Source of the DNA: Trileptium ribeirensis
Taxonomy: Eukaryota; Nematoda; Enoplea; Enoplida; Thoracostomopsidae
DNA length: 64,000 bases
Direction: 5' to 3'
Assembly (NCBI GenBank): GCA_030248225.1
Contig: JASANE010011961.1
Location: 1 to 64,000, forward strand
The position numbers and the translations under genes were made by a program. Positions 1-11,544 of the stretch are shown one piece after another. Position 1 is the first letter of the stretch. Each line of letters opens with the position of its first letter. A model generated the notes under the pieces. It ran no database searches. It had not been told where the DNA came from and saw only the letters and a program-made list of their open reading frames with translations.

Positions 1-1166
1 GTATTGCTTCTTAGATATAATTTGCATGTTGTAAAATAAGTGCCGTACGCCCCAATTGGGCGGTGTTTTACGTGTGAATAATACGAAAGGGGGCTCAACA
101 GTAAACGAGTTGAACCGTGTCCGATTTATTGAAGCAGTTCGGAGCTTTACTTTGTTTTCTGACCTCGGCAGCAGTTTTCACAAATAGTATAAGCATAGTT
201 CTACAAGGACTTGGAGCCGAAGTGAAACATACGTTATAGCGAGCCAGTCACTCACCTCCCTGCGCCCCGTCGAGTCAATTCTCTAACGCAAGTTCGCCTG
301 CTTCTCCGTTTTCTAGGCCCGAGCAAGCACCCCTTTGCAACCCGTGTCATATTCATGTTTTGTTCTAATCGCCTGGAACGCTCCCGCTGCAAATGCCCTC
401 CTCATGATCGTCGCTTTGCGCAGCCCAGGTAAAACATCTAAGGGACTGGGGCCCTCGCCTCAGTGCCCTCGGCGTCATCCCAATTAATCAAGATTTAGGG
501 AACATACCTCCACTAGGCCCCTTTAGAAATTGTGCTCGCTTACAGTCTAAGCTTCGGGCGGTGCAACGCTCCCAGATCAGACACGAGACAATAGCGCATA
601 GGGACACACCAATGGAGAATCTCGCCAGGATCACACTAGGACCAGAGAACCCCGCTTAGGGGATCAAGTGGAATATGAGGGAAAGGCGAGTCAGCCTTAT
701 TACCTGTGAGCAGGCTTAAGGGCTGACTCTCCCTCTGTGGACCTTCATACCTCTAGACGCGTGGGCCAATATAGGGGCCAGGCCGAACACCCTGGTTAAC
801 CCGCCGGCAGCCTGCTAAGCTAAGCGGTTCCCTTAGGTCATCGCATAGATCACCGGGGAGTCGTGGAAGCCGGGGTTGTCCGGGCACCACGATAGAGTAA
901 ACAGTGGTGCAGCTGGGATCCCTTAGGGCCAGAACTGGTCCTAGTACACAGTCACATCATTGGTCGCAGAAAAAGAACTTTCTAGAAGAATTGTAGTATA
1001 TACAGACACTTGGTCAGGAAGTTATAGAAAATTCTAGAAATGTTTGATATTTAAAATTCGTGATTGATTTGAAAACTATTACATTAGAGAGAGGCTGCTA
1101 GGAGTAGCTGCGCTCTTTGCCGCCAACCTATTAGAAAGCTCATAGCCTGGCAGGGTTTGCGGAACA
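1..1166. other. GC-rich non-coding block, unrecognised
   Basis: From about 230 to 960 the base composition is clearly more GC-rich than the rest of the window, yet no long reading frame is present on either strand. I compared it by eye with conserved rRNA and tRNA signatures and found none. It may be part of a long terminal repeat or the untranslated region of an element that extends to the left, but no terminal signal is visible. A near-palindrome CGCCCCAATTGGGCG sits at about 48-62. Confidence 0.3.
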
Positions 1167-1168
1167 TA

Positions 1169-1539
1169 TAGTACACATTGCAATTAAGGGACACCTTCAG
1201 TGACACCGTATGTATTTAAGGGACATACAAGTACACATTGCAATTAAGGGACACCTTCAGTGACACCGTATGTATTTAAGGGACGTACAATTTAAAATCT
1301 CTCTAGCTAAATAAATATCAAACCTACAACACTAAAGTTTGCACTATTGGAAAGCGTATATACTAGGCTCTGTTTGTACCAACTCTCAGATGTTTATATT
1401 TTTTCTATAGTGAAATATATTTGCATTAATAGTTTGTCCCTTATTTCCCCAAAATAGGGTTAAAACTACTGTCGTACGTCCCGCTAAAAGTTACTAGTGT
1501 CCCTTAATGCCATATGTCCCTTAATACCAATGTGTACTA
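1169..1539. mobile_element. MITE with TA target duplication (Tc1/mariner-like)
   Basis: The left end reads TAGTACACATTG, two variable bases, then ATTAAGGGACA. The right end is its reverse complement (CAATGTGTACTA at the terminus), giving about 25 bp of terminal inverted repeat with two mismatches. A TA lies immediately outside each end (1167-1168 and 1540-1541), as expected for Tc1/mariner-type insertion. The 371-bp body has no coding capacity. Further AAGGGACA / TGTCCCTT words lie inside both arms, so the ends are built from repeated subterminal motifs. Family assignment is inferred from size, TIR and TA duplication only. Confidence 0.7.
1171..1290. repeat. 60-bp perfect tandem duplication inside the MITE
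   Basis: Two adjacent 60-bp units (1171-1230 and 1231-1290) differ by one base (acata / acgta at the unit end). The unit starts with GTACACATTG, so the duplication includes most of the left terminal inverted repeat. The element therefore carries a second internal copy of its own left end. Confidence 0.85.
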
Positions 1540-1541
1540 TA

Positions 1542-1985
1542 TCTTGAGAAATCAAAATAAACCCTCGTGTGCTAAACCAGTGAGCCAGGCAGTACTTTCT
1601 TCTGAACAAATCGGTCGGGTTGTCCGATATGCAGTAGTCGACGTATCAGTTTACATTGTTGGTTCGCTTTGTATTACTTTTCTTTGGTCGCACACTGTTT
1701 TAACTGTGTTCTGGCAAGATTCGCGGATGTGTTTCGGAGCCTACAGAATCGTAGAGGACCGGTCTTCTGTGACAAAAGATTTTTAGTTGTTTTCTGAACA
1801 GTGTGGTTTCAAATAGTGGAAGCTTTATACGATTTTGCCAGTCACGTAGTACCAGCTTTGAATAGGTATAAGTGGTCAGACACTTTGTGTTTGGGCCACT
1901 TCACCGCAATAGTGTAGTTGTGGTGTCCTTTAGTTAAGCATGTTCATCAGGGACGGTGATATCTGGTACTATCTGCTATGCTCAT
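1542..1985. other. No recognised feature
   Basis: Nothing supportable was found. A 90-codon open frame (1514-1786) begins inside the preceding MITE and resembles no protein family I know, so I treat it as chance. Confidence 0.4.
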
Positions 1986-2238
1986 TCTCAACACACTGGC
2001 GTACGCAGGGGGGGGCGCAGGGTGCGTGCGCCCCCCCATTGGAACTAGGTGGAGTTGTATTTCTATACACAAAAATACATTTTTAGCGCCCTCGCTACAA
2101 TTTGGCTAAATAAGTACAAATAGTAACTAGCTAAGAAGTGGCTTGCGCGCTTAGTTTGTTTAGCTACCTTTATAGATTACGAAACGTTAAATGATACTGT
2201 TTTGAATTCAAGTTAATTTTCGTCATACTCACAGTCAA

Positions 2239-2322
2239 ATGCTCTACAAAAAGAAACGGTCTGCGTCTTCTAGTTCAAATATATCCAATTCATTGCCTGA
2301 GGGAGCTGATGTCCCAGGTTAG
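2239..2322 (+). pseudogene. Possible first exon of the hAT transposase
   Basis: An ATG at 2239 opens a short frame beginning MLYKKKRSASSSS and ending DVPG before a stop. A basic, serine-rich start followed by a proline/glycine turn is what ZMYM-type hAT transposases commonly have ahead of their TTF/BED-like domain. A GT directly after the CCAG near the end could be a splice donor. The fragment is short and the assignment rests on position inside the hAT element and composition, so confidence is modest. Confidence 0.35.
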
Positions 2323-2923
2323 CGGAATTTAATAACTAATATTATATGACATAAGGAAAATTTATACACTTCCAATTTTTCTGACATTTTTACAAAATAT
2401 ATGTTTAACAATGCTGGAATTTAAGAACATATCCTGACAGCAAATTTATACTCCTATTTTTTTATATTTGAATTTCCTACAGCAATGTAGCCAGTACTAT
2501 TTGATGTTATTTTCGCGCGTTAAGAACGGCGGGCAGCTCAGTGCGTGGTCGTATTTCCAATTAGAAAACGTTACATCTCTCTGGTGCTATATCTGAGTAC
2601 TATCATCCCTTTAAGGTAATACAAGATGTCAGGGGCCATGGGTTATGCTGAGATCTCGGCTTCTTAGCCTGCGTAGGGAAAGATGGTTACGCCAGAAATG
2701 CAGCGCCTCCTCCCTCGGCCGGAAGTAAATTTATGTGATTCAATCCTCTAGGATCGCCGTTTCATGCTTCTGCGGAGCCAATTACTACTCTCACAGATGT
2801 CGACCAATGGATATGTATCGTTTATGATTATCTAGAGTTTGTTTTAGCTTATTTGCTGTGGCTATCGGCTAGGTACTGTGGTCGATGCCTTAACCAATAA
2901 AATTAATAGGGACGTATTTACTA

Positions 2924-3463
2924 GTGGTTAGTTGCTCCATCTCAGGTAACGGCGTCATTGAACAACTACATTCCCGTTTTGATGGCATGCGCGCCGCAGT
3001 TTCCGGTTTAACAGCGTTGTTACCACAATATTTTGCAAAGTACGGCTGGACACAATTAGAACCGTCGGTTATTCATTATGGGCTACATTTGACAACGACA
3101 TTGTCAGGTGTACGGGCTGAACACGATTTATGGAGAGCGTCTTGGAAAGATATTAATACAGAAAAATCTGTCACTAGTGTCTTTGAAAAATGTAATCCAG
3201 ACATTTTTGACAACATCAATACCCTTTTGAATATTCTCTGTACACTTCCGGTATCCACCGCTGAAGGTGAACGATCGTTCTCGACCCTGGCGTACTTGAA
3301 AAATTACCGCCGCTCTACAACCGGAGAAGATCGTCTCAATGGCCTGGCAGCAGCATATATTCATCGCGAATTTACTGACAATGCAATGGCCGAGGGAAAA
3401 TTTGCTGACGAACTGCTGGACACGTTTGCCACGGGCCTAACCCGACGGCTTCATCTGTTGTAA
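2924..3463 (+). pseudogene. hAT transposase, C-terminal dimerisation region
   Basis: This 179-codon frame encodes the end of a ZMYM1/TTF-type hAT transposase. The diagnostic part is residues 108-127 (LPVSTAEGERSFSTLAYLKN), followed by RR...EDRLNGLAAAYIHRE, which matches the hAT family dimerisation domain (normally the last ~80 residues of a ~600-residue enzyme). Upstream, IEQLHSRF is the conserved segment entering that region. The frame opens at a GTG, but a more natural start is the splice acceptor CTCCATCTCAG ending at 2945. The stop lies about 370 bp inside the right terminus. The catalytic DDE part is absent from the element, so the protein cannot transpose it. The frame itself has no internal stops, suggesting a fairly recent deletion. 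Confidence 0.88.
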
Positions 3464-3841
3464 TGCGTTACTGAATAGTTATTGCATACATGTAACATGA
3501 AAAATTTATCACCGTTTGGGTGTGTGCCCCAGGTCCATGCAAACGTTAATTTCGGAAATCCTGTTTTCCTTATGCACAATTCGCAGTGGTAATGACATTC
3601 ATTTATACGGTCGGCCGGTACACCAGTCATAGATTAAAGTAGGAGTATTTCACCATTTCTCCGAGATGTTCGAAAAGCTTCTGCAATATGGAAACACAAA
3701 CTTTGCTGATAGTTCCGCTTTAAGTGAAAAATGTCCATTACGTTATGCTTGATATTGACAGCATTTGTAGGCAGCTACACTTAACCAAACCTCAGCTGCG
3801 CCCCCCCATGCTAAAATCCTGCGTACGCCCCTGTCTCAACA

Positions 3842-6800
3842 TAGCTGAGTTCCAGGATATTTTAAATATCGCGTTCCGGAGGACTTCGGCGGGGCTTGCC
3901 GGGTCAAGCGCAGAAAAGAATAACTAAAATTATATGCGTACTTGAGAAATAAATTTCAATATCGATTGACTTGCTACCCTATGTAAAATGGAGTAACCTA
4001 ATCAGGCAGCAGTTTGCTTTGGCTTACCTAGGTAATATGGTTGTTACGGTATGCCTGACATTAATTGTTGTTGTTGTTTTTGTGATTTAGTCCATCATTG
4101 TGCGCTTACGTCCGAAAGGCCACTATTGGCGATAACATGTGATTACATCAATGATCCACGTGTATGCATGGATTATATATTCATACATCTTGGCCAAATA
4201 AACCATGTTATATCTCATGACTAGCTTCGGCTTAAAAACATATTATGCATGTATGTGACTGTCATTCCTAGATTATAGAAGCATACCAAGTATGTATATT
4301 ATTGATATAACTTATACAGAACAGGGAAAACTTTCTAAACGCAACCAGTGGTTGCCTTTGAGTGCCTCAGTTTGGTAATTAAATTTCTATAAATAACCTT
4401 AGGCTAGAGTTTCAACAAAAAGTTTGTCAAAATTTGTTATCCTGAATTGCCTCAGAAATTTAGTACGAACACCCCAAATTCTTTTCAGAGTTCATGTAAC
4501 TTGCAAGTATGCATGACTGTACTATATGGAATATTTTTCGATTGTATTCTGTCAAAACCAAGCCAAAAACAAAAAACCTCAGCCAATGGTCTGGACGGGT
4601 TACCAAGCTGCAACATCGGCTATCTACTGAACGGTGACCTTGCGACTCAGACTTTTCGATTCTCAAGAGAGACGCAGCAATGCACCTAGACCCAGGGATC
4701 GACAAGATTAGTAGGCCGCAGGCGGGATTTGCCAGGGTGTTCAGCCTGGCCTCTTTCGGTGGCGCACGTGTCTAGTTTTATGATATGATTCATTAGAGCA
4801 CCCCCGGAGAGTGCCAACATCTAGGCCTATGTATAAGTAATAAGGTCGCTTGTCGTTCACCATGCTCCACTCAAGGAAGCCTAAAATTTTTATTTGTATC
4901 CTACAAAGTCAAAATCAACTCACTGGCGGCAACTTCACACCTTATCACTTCTCGTATTCTCAATGCTGCATTTTGTTCTCAGTCAACCGAATTGTTGCTT
5001 TCTGTTCAACGTAAGCTGTCGTTTTATAGCTTGCGTCAGACTTGAGTGGGAATAGTCAGCTTCAACAACTCTAAGCTCGATTCCTCGGTAACAATTTTCA
5101 GCTAAATTTAAATCTTGCAATTTTTGCGGTTATTTTGTGTCGCTCGCAACTAAGCAAGTTGTTTTTTCACAGTAACCCGTTATCGTATGAGTGCTTATCA
5201 ACACTGGTAAATTTGGGGAAGGTAGGGCAATGTATACTTGGCTCGTTTTGGTATCTTTCATTTCTGGTCAACGGAACTCGTTCGTCAACGACACCAGACG
5301 CTGAATGTCAATGCATTGCTGCTCAAAGACATTTTTGTATGATCTTCGCTCGTCCGAACATGCTGGTGTTTTAGTCTTTGCCAGCGGGGGTGCTCAGTTA
5401 ATCGTTTGGAATGATTGGGAAAAAGTAGAGAATTTTGAAAGGTATATGTTATGATAGTTGTTTCACTTAATATCACTGTGGCGTTGTCGTTGTTAAGTAT
5501 TTATCCTTTATCTTTACTTTGGTTGCGTTAGTAGGAACAATTTATTTTGTGTATATCAGTCTCGTAAGACAACTTTTGCCGATAAGCTTATCTACGGGTT
5601 TGCGTGGTTTATCAGCACTGCTAAATTTTATTTTAAGCTTGACGGATAAAAGAGTCTATTTTGATCGTTTATCACATTTTCAGGACGAGCGATTTCGCTC
5701 TCAGCGGGAACACCCCTATCCAGAGGCTCAAATTGAGCATATTTTTGAACAGCATCCCGGAAGTGGGGTGCCTATCTAGCTCGATCGTCTTACATCAATG
5801 ACCTCACTTGTTGGTGTAAGCTGAATGGTCAGAAACTATTTGCAACTATCGCGTCGATGCAGAATTGTCACAAGACTTCTTGGTTAACGTAAAACACACC
5901 TTTGGGTTGAAGGTTTACCATTGTTTGCTTGGGCGAATTTGGTTCAACGTACAAGTTGTCATTCTATTCTACCCTAGCAGGTTTATCTTATTTCGTTGCC
6001 ATAGCACACAGTGAGCCTTGGGTTTATGGCAGACCTATATTTGATAGCTATTTGCTGTTTTAAATTTTGAATCTTGCTCGTCAACTCTTATTATTTCGCA
6101 TGGGCACAACCGCTATTGGTTAAAGTGCTGGCTACTAAAAAGGAATTATAATGATCTGACCTAATCGATCAACACAGGAATTCTATATCGGATTGAGCAT
6201 GTGGATTATCCGCGACAAGCTGGCACTTGTCAAAGGTGAATTCTTTCAGCTACTCTTTTGCAAATTTATAGCATGGATTTGTACTCCACGAACCTGGACC
6301 ATTCAGCACTTGGCTTTTAAAAATATACTTGCGTTAAAATCACTTTTACGATTTTTTGGGTCAACTTTCGGTTAACGATACAGTTTCGGGTGACCCACTT
6401 CCGGCAGCATTTTTCACCTACGGTTAGCTAGTATTGCGCACCTAGGCGATACCAAACGGAGTATCATGTTGTGCAATTTTTGATACCAGACATAACAACT
6501 CCTTTTCACCGGGCAAGCTAGTAGCGTTTAGCGCGGCTAGCAATCATAAGTATTTTAACAGCAAATCGGTTTATAATATCAAACAGCACTGTCGTCTGTG
6601 TCAAGTGATGTGCGAAAAGTTTTCGTGTGCGTGTATCCTCACGGCCCGGTTAACCAGATGTATCAAATAGACAAAAATTGTTTGCAGTATAAATATCACC
6701 TGTACGAAATAGCGCCGCTTCATTCATGGCTTCCAAATAACATGACAATAGAGCATGGTTCTTTTGTACCGTGTGACTCTTATGCAATTTCGTATGATAT

Positions 6801-6845
6801 ATGTACATGTACTTCTATACCTGTTATGTACTATGACATATGTAC
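3842..6845. other. Unannotated AT-rich DNA
   Basis: No recognisable gene, RNA or element ends were found. Several open frames of 60-94 codons occur. The only one with protein-like composition is 5519-5779 (plus), whose last third is charged and lacks low-complexity stretches, but I cannot match it to a family. The segments near 5190 and 5605 share a diverged 20-bp word (TTATCARCACTGSTAAATTT), hinting at an old duplication. Confidence 0.35.
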
Positions 6846-6900
6846 TTTGGCACATGCCAACTTTAGGGGCCGGACGTTATAACGTTAGAAAAAAGAACAG
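6846..6900 (+). mobile_element. Left-end fragment of a short TIR element (TTTAGGGGCCGGAC family)
   Basis: The run CTTTAGGGGCCGGACG followed by TTATAACGTTAGAAA is the same left end as the complete copy at 16773 and as the right ends (reverse complement) at 21399 and 51794. No matching right end is visible downstream, so only a fragment remains here, extending through the G-rich stretch to about 6920. Confidence 0.6.
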
Positions 6901-9187
6901 CTTAGAGGAGGGGGTTTGGGAAGCCTCGTCATGTTCTTTTGTTCTTGTTAGCGTAATAAGATCACGTGTTCTTAAAATTTTTCGTATCTTTCCTGAATGA
7001 GCTTCATGAAGCCGATTTTGGTGTTGTAAATGGAAACTATGATAACGTTAGCAAAATCAGCCTTTTACCCTGCGCTGGCGGTCAGGCTAGGTCCGGACAG
7101 GGGAGCCGCGTTGCCTTGTTAAGTCAATCATGAAATGCTTATCTCATTTCCAACGTAGCCAGTTTTGCGCATAGGGACAAAATATTTCACGTTACTTTTC
7201 GTTGCTGCGCAAATGGTTATCTCACCTAAGCCATCAGTTTCTCGAGCTCCGGTGTGTTATGGCTTTTAACTGATTCAGGACCTCAAAACAATAGCCGGGT
7301 CTGTAAGAAACATAAAACACGGCAATAATAATCGTGGCATTTTAAGCACAGCACTGATATTAAAATTCCATTTAGCTTGTAGACGGTTCACGAATAAGAC
7401 ACTCCAGGCATTCAATGTCCATGGTACATTTTACTTCCAGGAACTAGATCGGGTGTTACCTACCAGCTCCTAGGCGCAGTGGTGGGTGTAGGAGCGTGTC
7501 CCATTTCCTCTTCACTGGTCGAACATGTCGACATACAAGGGGGACCTTCATCCACTTTATAACGTTGTCTGTTTTCGCAAGGGGTTAGTGCACATGTACA
7601 CCAGGACCAGAATGCGGCAACTCTCTTCTGTACTGTGCCCACCACTTAAGGCAATAATTATATGCAGGGGTGTGGAGTTCCTGCGGGTGGAGGTTGGGCA
7701 ACCCACGCGGCCCGTTACATACATTTACATATATACTAAGACAGGCAGACCATACTTTATTAGGTGCGCCAGCAATTACTGAATGCAATGTTTATAAAAC
7801 AAGCAGTGGTATTGCAGAAACAATACTTTGGTAGCTGTGCTTCCTGTACAAAAAGTAAACCAAGACTCTATGGGATAAATAAAAGAAACGTGTCACATTT
7901 AAGCGTGACGGATTCAAAATTTAAACAGTGGGATAGAATCCGGAGGCGCCACAACTTTACTCCCTCCTCCGAGTTCTCGTCGCACCCCTCCCCTGAATCG
8001 TTCGCACCCCGACTGTCTCATCAGGGCGTGCTGCTGCGCCAGCCCCAGCGTGCCGCCGCCCTTCCGACCCCACTCGCCCGAAATACGGAACCACTTCCCC
8101 TCGAGGTGCGCGACAAATTTTAGCACTGGTAAAAATGTTTAGGTCGAAATGATAGTCACCATGATGAGAAAACATTCTGGATATGTAATCCGCTGAGCTA
8201 CTGCCTCCCGAGGCCATCTGCCGCCTCAGCCGACGGACTTTGAGGATCTATGCATTTCGCGGTGGTGGGATACAAACATTGGATCTCCCCATGGATCCGC
8301 CCTTATACAACCCTGATGGTCTATGCGAATTTTTGCCATTAACTTATGATTTATACATATCATGTAGTGCTTAAAATGTAGTTTGACTAAGTTTTAGCAT
8401 TTGTAATTAGATTCTCTGTTTTTTTTTCTAATAAATAAATAAAGTGCAATGTTGGCAGTAGTTGGGAGCTCGCCCTCCAAGGCGCTTAGTATGTAATTTG
8501 GTTAAATTTTAGGAAGCATACATTAGACATTTGACTGAAATATGATCACTTTTCTGGCAAAAACATCAAATCTTTTCTAAAATAGAACGTTTAACCTAGG
8601 CATATATACCTACAGAATAAACGAAGCCAAACTGCAAGCTTTGCGCACTCGAGTCCAATATATTTCTCAGTGTGCTCAAAATTTAAATTTCTAAATTCCT
8701 TGATCTGAAATTTTTGGATATTTTAGGTGCAACCACGATACTGCGTTATGAATAGCTGCGTTCCTGATATTTCATTACCTCGATATTGCTAGTACATTGG
8801 GCCTCTGCTTTATCTATATATTTGTTTTAAGGTGTGTAAACTGCGTTCTAATTATATCTAAATTTGATCAAAATTTCACTGTAATTAATTGAAAAAAGTT
8901 GGCAAATAATCATGCTTAAAAATCTGAACTGAAATTTTTAGTTAAAAATTTTTCAAGATCTAGATCGTCGTCCTTGATTAGGTGCAGCAGTACGCTACAA
9001 AAGTTTGAACAGTGTTCACGCGTCAAATTCACCAATATACGAAAAAATGCTTTCAAATTTTGATCAAATTTCATCAAAGTTTGAGTTCCACTTTTGAGTA
9101 AAAAGTTTGAACGTGTGCACGCACCTTTAATGTGACAATTAACTGTTATATATATTCTAAATCTTAGTCATTTGAGCAAAACAAAAC
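6901..9187. other. Unannotated DNA with a GC-rich island
   Basis: Position 7925-8240 is markedly GC-rich and open on both strands for 60-119 codons (7764-8123 plus; 7957-8217 minus). The predicted peptides are rich in Pro/Arg/Ala/Gly and resemble no family I know, as expected for any GC-rich DNA read in any frame. The stretch from about 8340 to 9180 is AT-rich with many AAATTT words and no feature. Confidence 0.35.
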
Positions 9188-10772
9188 GGACTCCGCTAAA
9201 GATGGTAGCATCAACGTGTTTAAAAGCAGTGACCTAACGAAACGTTAAGTTCTATACCTCATTGGCAAGGGCGGAAACTTCGACTCCTGATCCAACAGTG
9301 CCAATTGGTAGCGATGACGGTGTAGATTCCATATTGTTTTGGTCGCAAACTGGGAAGATAAAACAACCCGCGAATATAACTCAGAGGACTCCGCTAAAGA
9401 TGGTAGCATCAACGTGTTTAAAAGCAGTGACCTAACGAAACGTTAAGTTCTATACCTCGTTGGCAAGGGCGGAAACTTCGACTCCTGATCCAACAGTGCC
9501 AATTGGTAGCGATGACGGTGTAGATTCCATATTGTTTTGGTCGCAAACTGGGAAAGATAAAACAACCCGCGAATATAACTCAGAGGACTCCGCTAAAGAT
9601 GGTAGCATCAACGTGTTTAAAAGCAGTGACCTAACGAAACGTTAAGTTCTATACCTCATTGGCAAGGGCGGAAACTTCGACTCCTGATCCAACAGTGCCA
9701 ATTGGTAGCGATGACGGTGTAGATTCCATATTGTTTTGGTCGCAAACTGGGAAGATAAAACAACCCGCGAATATAACTCAGAGGACTCCGCTAAAGATGG
9801 TAGCATCAACGTGTTTAAAAGCAGTGACCTAACGAAACGTTAAGTTCTATACCTCGTTGGCAAGGGCGGAAACTTCGACTCCTGATCCAACAGTGCCAAT
9901 TGGTAGCGATGACGGTGTAGATTCCATATTGTTTTGGTCGCAAACTGGGAAGATAAAACAACCCGCGAATATAACTCAGAGGACTCCGCTAAAGATGGTA
10001 GCATCAACGTGTTTAAAAGCAGTGACCTAACGAAACGTTAAGTTCTATACCTCGTTGGCAAGGGCGGAAACTTCGACTCCTGATCCAACAGTGCCAATTG
10101 GTAGCGATGACGGTGTAGATTCCATATTGTTTTGGTCGCAAACTGGGAAGATAAAACAACCCGCGAATATAACTCAGAGGACTCCGCTAAAGATGGTAGC
10201 ATCAACGTGTTTAAAAGCAGTGACCTAACGAATCGTTATGTTATATACCTAATTGGAAAGGGCGGATACTTCGACTCCTGATCCAACAGTGCCAATTGGT
10301 AGCGATGACGGTGTAGATTCCATATTGTTTTGGTCGCAAACTGGGAAGATAAAACAACCCGCGAATATAACTCAGAGGACTCCGCTAAAGATGGTAAGAT
10401 CAACGTGTTTAAAAACAGTGACCTAACGAAACGTTAAGTTCTATACCTCGTTGGCAAGGGCGGAAACTTCGACTCCTGATCCAACAGTGCCAATTGGTAG
10501 CGATGACGGTGTAGATTCCATATTGTTTTGGTCGCAAACTGGGAAGATAAAACAACCCGCGAATATAACTCAGAGGACTCCGCTAAAGATGGTAGCATCA
10601 ACGTGTTTAAAAGCAGTGACCTAACGAAACGTTAAGTTCTATACCTCGTTGGCAAGGGCGGAAACTTCGACTCCTGATCCAACAGTGCCAATTGGTAGCG
10701 ATGACGGTGTAGATTCCATGTTGTTTTGGTCGCAAGCTGGGAAGATAAAACAAACCGCGAATATCACTCAGA
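9188..10772. repeat. Tandem array, 8 units of 198 bp
   Basis: The word GCGGAAACTTCGACTCC recurs at about 9271, 9469, 9668, 9866, 10064, 10262 (one base different), 10460 and 10658. This gives a 198-bp period, with 199 bp once where one unit has an extra A in GGGAAAGATAAAAC. Homology starts at GGACTCCGCT and stops at ATATCACTCAGA, so the array holds almost exactly eight units. Units are nearly identical except the one ending near 10262, which carries several substitutions in TATACCTAATTGGAAAG. Only the extended unit has a 61-codon open frame. The other units are frame-broken, so I do not call a gene. Confidence 0.95.
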
Positions 10773-11097
10773 TTATAAAATTCGCAGCGAGCGAATACTA
10801 ATACAATAAAAGGTTATTAAATTATTTTTAGCTAACGATAACTTCTGGAACCATTAATTACATTTACACTACAACTGTGAACTAGATTATATAACAAATT
10901 CGAAAACTAAAATGTATTCGATAACTGTCGTACTTTTAAAATAATAATAATGTTGAAACTTGTCTATTATTGACTCATATACAGAAATAGAGTTGAATTA
11001 TCCTCTCAAGCGACCGCAATTTCGCATCCCATTCTGATCACCTAAAACGCAAAACTGTTTCACAAAAACAAACTTCGTCTAAATTATAGTTTTGGTG
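10773..11097. other. AT-rich spacer, no feature
   Basis: Strongly AT-rich, without open frames or repeats that I can support. Confidence 0.5.
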
Positions 11098-11544
11098 AAC
11101 AAATATATTGTAAAACATAAATATTGCTGAATTCTGAGTGCAGCTAATAAAACGAGCGTAGCGTCGAATTCTCATTGGCCGGAGTGGTATAATTCGATGG
11201 TGTCTGTTTCTGAGGTTTTAAGGAATGGTTCAAATAGTTTGGTGCGAAATGAGTTCACAGAAAAATGTGTGTACTCCCTGCACATTGTAGCATTATTCAC
11301 TGTTGCCTTTCAGAACTGTTAACAAAAATATTGTAAAACATAAATATTGCTGAATTCTGAGTGCAGCTAATAAAACGAGCGTAGCGACGAATTCTCATTG
11401 GCCGGAGTGGTATATTTCGATGGTGTCTGTTTCTGAGGTTTTAAGGAATGGTTCAAAATAGTTTAGTTCGAAATGAGTTCACAGAAAAATGTGTGTACTC
11501 CCTGCACATTGTAGCATTATTCACTGTTGCATTTCACAACTGTT
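11098..11544. repeat. 223-bp direct tandem duplication
   Basis: Two adjacent copies begin at ATTGTAAAACATAAATATTG (11107 and 11330) and continue through GAATTCTGAGTGCAGC, CGAATTCTCATTGGCCGG and TGTGTACTCCCTGCACATTG to GTTAACAA. They differ at only a handful of positions. A diverged fragment of the same sequence (TACTGAATTCTGAGTG, then AAACGAGC) is found near 45885-45925, so this is a dispersed repeat family that has also duplicated locally. Confidence 0.88.

Larger units (their letters stand above)
1994..3833 (+). mobile_element. hAT-superfamily DNA transposon, internally deleted
   Basis: The left terminus CACTGGCGTACGCAGG and the right terminus CCTGCGTACGCCCCTG are inverted repeats (14 of 16 positions). 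They are flanked by a perfect 8-bp direct repeat TCTCAACA at 1986-1993 and 3834-3841. An 8-bp target duplication with CA...TG ends is the hallmark of hAT elements. G/C runs next to both termini are also mirrored. Only about 1.8 kb remains, and it carries a possible N-terminal exon and the C-terminal dimerisation region of the transposase. The DDE-bearing middle is missing, so this copy is non-autonomous. Confidence 0.92.

Noticed and set aside
230..960. Ribosomal RNA fragment
   Set aside because: GC-rich, but none of the conserved rRNA core words I know could be found on either strand.
1514..1786. 90-codon open frame as a gene
   Set aside because: It begins inside a MITE terminal repeat and has no recognisable similarity.
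5519..5779. 86-codon frame with protein-like tail
   Set aside because: Composition is suggestive but no family, splice context or neighbouring exon supports it.
8150..8215. A-box-like TAGCTCAGCGG on the minus strand suggesting a tRNA or SINE
   Set aside because: No B-box at the required distance (only a weak TTTCGACC) and no foldable stems.
7764..8217. Overlapping frames of up to 119 codons in the GC-rich island
   Set aside because: Open on both strands with Pro/Arg/Ala-rich translations, as expected from GC-rich DNA lacking stop codons.
9460..9645. 61-codon open frame in the 198-bp array as a gene
   Set aside because: It exists in only one of eight units because of a single extra base; the others are frame-broken.
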